Origin: Elusimicrobiota bacterium
GTDB taxonomy: Bacteria; Elusimicrobiota; Elusimicrobia; UBA1565
Direction of reading: 5' to 3'
DNA: 17,663 nt
NCBI GenBank assembly: GCA_003450735.1
Contig: DMEZ01000041.1
Location: 1 to 17,663 of the forward strand
Position 1 is the stretch's first letter, and every line of letters begins with the position of its first letter. The notes below the pieces were generated by a model that did no database searches, was not told where the DNA came from, and worked only from the letters and a program-made list of their open reading frames with translations. Positions 12,967 through 17,663 of this stretch are shown here, one piece after another. The translations under genes and the position numbers were made by a program.

Positions 12967-14622
12967 GTGAATTCTCTCGTGCGCATCCCGCTTTTTGCGC
13001 TCCTTTCATTCCCAGCCGGCGCCGTCGGCATGGAGGAGCCGCAGCGGCTCTCCCCGGAGGGCGAGAGCGAACTGCGCGCCGTCGTGGCTTCGGGCCGCCT
13101 GGAGACCCTCCAGTGGCCTCAGTTCGGCGACTACAAGACCGAGCTCGGGGAATTCTACCGGTCCGCCGGCTACACCCTGGCCTGGGTGCGGGATTCCAGA
13201 CCGACGGCGAAGGCCCTCGCCGTCATCGAGCTTTTGCAGGCGGCCGACAACGAAGGCCTGTTCGCCAAGGACTACGACAAGCCCCTCTGGGAGGAGCGCC
13301 TCGAGAGCCTGGCGCTCCCCGGCCGCCCCGCCTCGGAGCCCGCGCTTCTCCGCTTCGACCTGGCTCTTACGATCTGCACGATGCGCTACATCCTGGACCG
13401 GCATCTGGGCCGGATCAATCCTCGGCTCTTCCACTCCACGTTCGACGTCGACGCGGACATCCGCAGCCCCCTGGATTTCCTCCGGGTGCGCGTCGTGTCC
13501 GCCGCGGACGTCGCGGCGGCGCTCAGCTCGGTCGAGCCGCCCTTCCCGGCCTACCGACGCCTGGTGAAGGCCGTACAGCGCTACAAGGAGCTGGCCGGCC
13601 AAGACGACGGCGAGCCCCTGCCTGCCTTCACGATCCCGATCAAGCCCGGGGATCACTACTCCGGCGTGCCTCGGCTGACGCGCCTGCTGGTTTCGCTGGG
13701 CGACCTCCCTCCGCAGGCGGCTTCGGACACGGACCTCTATGCGGGGACGCTCGTGAAGGCCGTGAAGCGTTTCCAGCGCCGCCACGGCCTGGCTCCCGAT
13801 GGAGCGCTGGGCCCGAAGACGCTCCGCCAGCTCAACACGCCGCTGGGCCAGCGCCTGCGTCAGCTGCGCCTCACCCTGGAGCGGTGGCGCTGGCTGCCGC
13901 CCAGGCATTCCCGCCCGCCCATCATCGTCAATATCCCGGGATTCCGCCTCTACGCGGGCGATTTGCCTCCGCAGAAAGTGGTGGTCGGGAAGGCCTTCAA
14001 GCACCAGACCCCGGTCTTTGCGAGCCTGCTGACCGAACTGGTGTTCCGTCCCCCGTGGAACGTTCCGATGAGCATCCAGCGCCGGGAGCTCGTCCGGCTG
14101 ATCGGGAAGGACCCCTCCTACCTGGAAGAGCAGGGCTTCGACGTCCTCGACAACGAAGGCGCCCTCGTCAGCTCAGGGCCGGTCAGCGCGGAGATCCTGG
14201 AGCGGCTCCGGAAGGGACGACTCTTCCTCCGGCAAAGGCCCGGCCCCGGCAATGCGCTGGGCCTGGTGAAGTTCCTGATGCCCAACACCCATAGCATCTA
14301 CCTTCATGGCACGCCTTCCAGACGGGGCTTCAAGATCCCGCGTCGGGACCTGAGCCATGGCTGCATCCGGGTCGACGATCCCGAAGCGCTGGCGGCGTGG
14401 GTGCTGCGCGACCAGCCCGAATGGACGGCCGAGCGCATCCGGGCGGCCATGGACGGAGAGAAGACGCTCACGGTGAAGCTCGCCGAACCGACCCCCGTGC
14501 TCATCCAGTACGGGACGGCGATGGTCCAGGAGAACGGAGTGGTCCTCTTCTTCGATGATATCTACGACCGCGACGCGGCGGAAGGGGCGGCTTTCGAGCA
14601 GCTGGCGCGGACCGCGCGGTAA
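12967..14622 (+). CDS. ldtD: L,D-transpeptidase, YcbB/LdtD type, 551 aa
   Basis: The enzyme forms 3-3 cross-links in peptidoglycan in the periplasm. Order of parts: short signal peptide MNSLVRIPLFALLSFPAGAVG (cleaved near 21), an N-terminal scaffold domain (about 30-220) as in YcbB, a peptidoglycan-binding domain (about 233-290, with TLVKAVKRFQRRHGLAPDGALG), then the YkuD catalytic domain (about 317-505). Catalytic residues are visible: His447 in YLHGTP, and Ser463, His464, Gly465, Cys466 and Arg468 in SHGCIR. The stretch 372-425 between catalytic elements corresponds to the capping lobe of LdtD enzymes. Start GTG 12967 is chosen because it begins the signal peptide; it appears leaderless. 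The gene ends 1 nt before the stop of the convergent MepK-like gene. In E. coli ycbB and ycbK are also neighbours. Confidence 0.9.
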   Translation: MNSLVRIPLFALLSFPAGAVGMEEPQRLSPEGESELRAVVASGRLETLQWPQFGDYKTELGEFYRSAGYTLAWVRDSRPTAKALAVIELLQAADNEGLFAKDYDKPLWEERLESLALPGRPASEPALLRFDLALTICTMRYILDRHLGRINPRLFHSTFDVDADIRSPLDFLRVRVVSAADVAAALSSVEPPFPAYRRLVKAVQRYKELAGQDDGEPLPAFTIPIKPGDHYSGVPRLTRLLVSLGDLPPQAASDTDLYAGTLVKAVKRFQRRHGLAPDGALGPKTLRQLNTPLGQRLRQLRLTLERWRWLPPRHSRPPIIVNIPGFRLYAGDLPPQKVVVGKAFKHQTPVFASLLTELVFRPPWNVPMSIQRRELVRLIGKDPSYLEEQGFDVLDNEGALVSSGPVSAEILERLRKGRLFLRQRPGPGNALGLVKFLMPNTHSIYLHGTPSRRGFKIPRRDLSHGCIRVDDPEALAAWVLRDQPEWTAERIRAAMDGEKTLTVKLAEPTPVLIQYGTAMVQENGVVLFFDDIYDRDAAEGAAFEQLARTAR

Positions 14623-14623
14623 G

Positions 14624-15139
14624 TCACCACCGCCGCACGCGGCCGACGTCGACGTGGATGAAATCGGAGCGGGCGTAATACCCCACGCCGCCGCGCCGGA
14701 GCCCGAGCGCGGCGTCGCGCAGGCGGGCGGTGCGCACGCCCGGCAGGCGGACGTCGATGGCCTCCGCCCGCATGTGCAGGCTGTTGCCGGCCACGGCCTT
14801 GCTGCGGCCCCTCAGCAATCCGTTGCTCCCCGGCGTGCGGTAGCCGCAGATGACATGGATCTCGGCCTGGGGCCGGTCCGCCCTGGCCGTGAGCTCGGCG
14901 AGCAAGTCGAAGAGCCTCGGATCGAAGTGCTTGACCTTGTTCGCCCGGTGGTCGCGGAGGAACAGGTCGAGCTTCGCCAGCGCTTCGGGATCGTAGACGC
15001 CGTCCCTGCTGAAGACCACGTCGATATGCTCATGAGTATGGGTATTGAACATACGCAGCCGGTGCTCGCGCCGAGCGGGAAGCGTCCCGGAAGCGAAAGA
15101 GGAAGGCAGGAGAATGACCGCCAGGAGCAGGCTGCGCAT
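14624..15139 (-). CDS. mepK: MepK-like (YcbK, DUF882) murein endopeptidase, 171 aa
   Basis: A zinc peptidase of the M15-like DUF882 family, which cuts peptidoglycan cross-links in the periplasm. The signal peptide MRSLLLAVILLPSSFASG is followed by the family's typical LRMFNTHTHEHIDVVF (28-43). Zinc ligands by family pattern: His122 and Asp129 in LHMRAEAIDVR, and His162 in DFIHVDVG. CGYRTPGSN (98-106) is the conserved substrate-binding loop. Length is close to E. coli YcbK (182 aa). Start ATG 15139 has no clear ribosome binding site (GATAGTGAGAT precedes it), so a leaderless start is possible, though a good -35 is missing. E. coli MepK prefers 3-3 cross-links, the product of L,D-transpeptidases such as the neighbour; that preference here is inference. 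Confidence 0.9.
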   Translation of the reverse strand: MRSLLLAVILLPSSFASGTLPARREHRLRMFNTHTHEHIDVVFSRDGVYDPEALAKLDLFLRDHRANKVKHFDPRLFDLLAELTARADRPQAEIHVICGYRTPGSNGLLRGRSKAVAGNSLHMRAEAIDVRLPGVRTARLRDAALGLRRGGVGYYARSDFIHVDVGRVRRW

Positions 15140-15204
15140 ATCTCACTATCCAGCGTAACAGGTATTCCCCGATAGCGCCATACCCTGGATGTTGAATCTC
15201 GATG

Positions 15205-15250
15205 AAAAGGCGCCGGCGGGCCGCAAGCTCCTAGGGAGCGGCCCGCCGGC
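15205..15250 (-). terminator. Strong intrinsic terminator of the PorV-OmpA operon
   Basis: GCCGGCGGGCCGC (15212-15224) and its exact complement (15238-15250) form a 13-bp GC stem 21 nt past the stop of the 15272-16735 gene. On the minus strand it is followed by GCC and TTTT (15205-15208). Transcription of mepK begins just beyond it. Confidence 0.82.
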
Positions 15251-15271
15251 AGGATCGAAGCGGCCCTTCGT

Positions 15272-16735
15272 CTACTTCACGATCACCTCGAAGATCACGC
15301 GCTTGTTCGCCTTGGCGGCGTCCGAGCCCATGTCCGCCTTCTTCCCCGAGATCTCGTACTCCGCCGGCCGCGTCTCGCCGTAGCCGATCGTGCTGATCCG
15401 GCTCGGCGCGATATCCCCTTCCATGATCAAAAACGACTCGACCGCGGCCGCCCTTCTCTCGCTCAGGAGCTGGTTGTATTCCTCGGTGCCTCTCATGGAG
15501 GTGTAGCCCGAGACGCGCACCCGGGTGTTCGGGTGCTCCTTCAGGAGCTGGACGTTCTCCCTCAGCGCCGCCATGCCCTCCGGTCTCAGGGTCGAGGAGT
15601 CGAAGTCGAAATGCGAATCCTCAAGAACGAACGCTTTCAGCACGACGGGCGGGCGGTAGGGCGCGACGTAGGGCTTCGGCTTGGCCGGAGCGACGTAGGG
15701 AGCAGGCGCGACGACCGCGACGTAGGGCGCCGGCGCGGCGGCGGCCGGAGGCAGCGGCTTCTCCGGGCAATTGAATTTGAAGGTCAAGCTCAAACGATGC
15801 GAGGTCCCCAGCTCGCCGGTGGGCAGCATGGCGTAGTCCAAGGCCAGGGAACGGGTGAGCGTATAGCCCAAGCCGATGGTCAGGCGGGTCATCCCGTTCA
15901 GTTCAGGGTTGGGATAGGTGAACTGATACCCGGCGCGCAGCGCCAGGACGCTGGAGTTCTCCTCGATGTTGCCGATCAGATATTCGGCGCCCGCCTGGAT
16001 GCGGTTCACCCCCTGCTTCTGAAGTTCGCCTGCGCCGGCCAAGATCAGGTGCCGCATCAGCGTCCATGCCCCGCCCACGCGCCAGCCCGATGCCAGCTCG
16101 CTGTCGCCGACCTTGCTGCCCAGGTTGAAGTTGGAGTGCGCCGCACCCAGCTCAACGGAGGGGAGGACGTTCCATAAGAGCCCCAGGTCCCCGGCGTAGG
16201 CGTCATAGCGCTTCCCGGCGAAGTTCGACCGATTCCCCTTCACGGCGATGCCGGCCGACAGCTTGGGCAGGATCTCCATGCCCCAGCCCAGGCTGCCGGA
16301 ATAATCCCCGGCCTCGTAGTTGTCGGTCGGGAGCCCGAGTTCATCCCTGCCGGGGAAGCTGCCGTAGTTCACGTAGCCGATGGATGCGGCGAGGCCGCCC
16401 AGCGCCCCCCCGCCCTTCTCATCCTCTTTGACCTCGCCCAAGGGCATCCCGAAGATCGCGATCTCCTGGATGACATCGCCCAGACCGGAGTTGTGGTGCA
16501 GGCCGACCTCGGTGCATCTCATCCGGCTCAAGCCGGCCGGGTTCCAGAGCAAGGAGGCCGACCCCTGAGGCACCGCGATGACGGCCGAACCCATGGACAT
16601 GGCCCGGGCCGTCCCGCCCGCCTGCTGGAGGGGCAAGGCCCTGCTGCCCGCGTCGTAATCGGTTTCGACTGCCGAGGCCTGGCCGCAGAGCAAGGCGGCG
16701 GAGAGAAATCCTACTCCGATCGTTGATATTTTCAT
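15272..16735 (-). CDS. PorV/PorQ-like outer-membrane barrel fused to an OmpA domain, 487 aa
   Basis: The signal peptide is cleaved near residue 22 (GQASA-VE). Residues 30-322 resemble PorV/PorQ (FadL/UPF0164-like) barrels: QQAGGTARAMSMGSAVIAVP (37-56) and SLLWNPAGLSRM (61-72) are the typical N-terminal signature, and strands follow to FKFN (319-322). A Pro/Ala linker with three PxPYVA repeats (about 328-364) leads to an OmpA-like domain (371-485). Its peptidoglycan-binding Arg428 is kept, but the usual HTD is YTS (411-413), so the Asp that contacts diaminopimelate is a Ser. The protein should sit in the outer membrane and perhaps touch the wall. ATG 16735 follows AGGGGA by 8 nt, and the gene lies 13 nt after the TIG-repeat gene, hence one operon. 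PorV acts in type IX secretion; a similar role here is inference. Confidence 0.86.
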   Translation of the reverse strand: MKISTIGVGFLSAALLCGQASAVETDYDAGSRALPLQQAGGTARAMSMGSAVIAVPQGSASLLWNPAGLSRMRCTEVGLHHNSGLGDVIQEIAIFGMPLGEVKEDEKGGGALGGLAASIGYVNYGSFPGRDELGLPTDNYEAGDYSGSLGWGMEILPKLSAGIAVKGNRSNFAGKRYDAYAGDLGLLWNVLPSVELGAAHSNFNLGSKVGDSELASGWRVGGAWTLMRHLILAGAGELQKQGVNRIQAGAEYLIGNIEENSSVLALRAGYQFTYPNPELNGMTRLTIGLGYTLTRSLALDYAMLPTGELGTSHRLSLTFKFNCPEKPLPPAAAAPAPYVAVVAPAPYVAPAKPKPYVAPYRPPVVLKAFVLEDSHFDFDSSTLRPEGMAALRENVQLLKEHPNTRVRVSGYTSMRGTEEYNQLLSERRAAAVESFLIMEGDIAPSRISTIGYGETRPAEYEISGKKADMGSDAAKANKRVIFEVIVK

Positions 16736-16748
16736 GAGATTAGTCCCC

Positions 16749-17663
16749 TCAATGCTTCACCACGAACTTCTTCACTGGCGAACGGACGACGTTCCCGTCT
16801 CCATAATCCCTTTCTAGGATGTAGAGATAGACGCCCGGCGCCAGTCTGGCCGTATTGAGCGTTGAAAGCTGCGGGCCCATCGCCTTGGCATCCTCCAGCC
16901 TGGCTACGATGTCCCCGATCACGTTGTAGACCCGGACCCTGGCCGTGCCGGCCCCTTCCATGCAGTAGGCGAATGTCCCCGTGGCGCCGGTGGCCGGCGA
17001 TGGGAAGAAGAACTGGTCTCCGCAGACGCCCGTGGACGTCGCGGGCGCGAAGAGGTAGGTGTAGTTGGTCGAGCACGTGCCGACGCTGGTCGTCACCCTG
17101 AAGGGCACCAGCCCCGTCACAAGCGCCCCCGTGAGCGGGTGCCTGGGAGCTGTCGCGATGATCACGGTGGAGGACGTATTCACCGTATAGGTCGAGGCGG
17201 CCACCCCGTCGAAGGCGACGGCGTTGGGGCCGGAGAAGCCGTAGAAGTTCGTGCCGGTGACGGTGACCACGGTGCCCCCGAGCGTGAACCCGGATGTCGG
17301 GCTGATGGAGCTGATCGTGCACAGGCCGGGCGTCTCGGCTATGTAGTCATACGTCGTCGTGCACGTGCCGGAGGTGGTCGTCACCACCGCGAGGGACACC
17401 GCCCCGGCCACGAGCGGCAAGCCTGTCAGAGGATGCCTGGGCGCGATCGCGGTGATCACGGTGGAGGTGTTGTTCACCGTATAGCTCGAGGCGTTCACCC
17501 CGTCGAACGTGATGTGGGAGGGAAGGGAGAGGCCGTTGAAGCCGGCGCCGGTGATGGTGACCGTGGTGCCGCCGAGCGTGAACCCCGAGCTCGGAGTGAT
17601 GCCGCTGATCGTGCAGAGGGCCGGGGGGGTGGAGAGGTCGACCGTGAAGCGGACCTGGGACGC
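16749..17663 (-). CDS. TIG/IPT-repeat surface protein with FlgD/T9SS-like C-terminal domain (partial)
   Basis: The frame enters from the right edge (304 codons seen before the stop), so the N-terminus is missing. Two tandem TIG (Ig-like, plexin/transcription factor) domains of about 98 aa are visible, each with ISxISPxSGFTLGGTxVTxTG-like start and ending in a Cys-Thr pattern (GTCxTxYxY). After them comes CGDQFFFPSPATGATGTF and a domain of about 70 aa, VRVYNVIGDIVARL ... LAPGVYLYILE ... KKFVVKH, which matches the pattern of FlgD-like and type IX (Por) C-terminal sorting domains. It is probably displayed on or released from the cell surface. The PorV-like OMP gene follows 13 nt downstream, a telling partner because PorV delivers such sorted proteins in type IX systems. 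No other type IX genes are in the window. Confidence 0.82.
   Translation of the reverse strand, partial: ASQVRFTVDLSTPPALCTISGITPSSGFTLGGTTVTITGAGFNGLSLPSHITFDGVNASSYTVNNTSTVITAIAPRHPLTGLPLVAGAVSLAVVTTTSGTCTTTYDYIAETPGLCTISSISPTSGFTLGGTVVTVTGTNFYGFSGPNAVAFDGVAASTYTVNTSSTVIIATAPRHPLTGALVTGLVPFRVTTSVGTCSTNYTYLFAPATSTGVCGDQFFFPSPATGATGTFAYCMEGAGTARVRVYNVIGDIVARLEDAKAMGPQLSTLNTARLAPGVYLYILERDYGDGNVVRSPVKKFVVKH
17028..17615 (-). repeat. Two tandem 294-nt repeats coding TIG domains
   Basis: Two copies of about 294 nt (98 codons) lie head to tail at 17322-17615 and 17028-17321. Segments such as ATCGCGGTGATCACGGTGGA-like and TTCACCGTATAG (plus strand) recur almost unchanged, including synonymous positions, which points to recent duplication or gene conversion. 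More copies may lie beyond the edge. Confidence 0.7.

Noticed and set aside
15140..15190. A copy of the promoter signature upstream of the mepK-like gene
   Set aside because: GGTATGGCG and GATAGT are suggestive, but they do not have the right spacing to each other and the conserved upstream block is missing.
15349..15362. CGTACTCCGCCGG, similar to the promoter upstream element
   Set aside because: It lies inside the OmpA-domain coding region, lacks TTG and a -10 box, and is best explained as coincidence.
17028..17615. Possible CRISPR or other non-coding repeat array
   Set aside because: The repeats are 294 nt, in frame and code for TIG domains; there are no short repeats with unique spacers.

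Overview
This GC-rich window looks like a chromosomal segment of a Gram-negative, didermic bacterium. The evidence is several outer-membrane barrel proteins with signal peptides and C-terminal Phe, an OmpA-type domain, and peptidoglycan enzymes of the LdtD and MepK types. The mix of TIG-repeat and FlgD/T9SS-like surface proteins, a PorV-like barrel and a DUF2148 ferredoxin-like protein would suit Elusimicrobiota or a similar little-cultured phylum, but this is a guess. I see no rRNA, tRNA, CRISPR array, transposase or phage gene.

Left part (1-3768, genes on the minus strand). A truncated secreted Ig-like protein runs off the left edge. It is followed by a secreted metzincin-like metalloprotease (HExxHxxGxxD) and a DUF2148 iron-sulfur protein.

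Middle (3769-9492, minus strand). Four tightly packed genes form an apparent operon, transcribed in this order: a SERCA-like Ca2+ P-type ATPase, an FAD monooxygenase, a type III polyketide synthase and a SAM methyltransferase. The gaps are 4 nt, 3 nt and a GTGA overlap. The last three genes match the known logic of phenolic-lipid (srsABC-like) pathways: PKS, hydroxylase, methylase. The calcium pump as first gene of the operon is the unexpected part.

Right-middle (9493-12961). Here lie an OMP plus orphan NarL-type response regulator (plus strand), a small Ig-like orphan protein (plus strand), and an operon of a beta-barrel OMP and a basic-tailed exported protein (minus strand). Five promoters in and around this area share one extended signature, close to GTAGAACTCCGCATTGGCG, followed by a 17-18 nt spacer and a TATAAT-like box. 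In four of the five the -10 box lies only 5-12 nt from the start codon, which implies leaderless or nearly leaderless mRNAs. This common promoter architecture is the most striking undescribed structure in the window.

Right part (12967-17663). An LdtD-type L,D-transpeptidase (plus strand) converges on a MepK-like murein endopeptidase (minus strand), recalling the ycbB-ycbK neighbourhood of enterobacteria. Beyond these is a minus-strand operon: a TIG-repeat protein with a T9SS/FlgD-like C-terminal domain (truncated by the right edge), followed by a fusion of a PorV/PorQ-like barrel with an OmpA domain. Overall the window is devoted to the cell envelope: outer-membrane proteins, wall cross-linking and trimming, surface display and probably a membrane-associated phenolic lipid.
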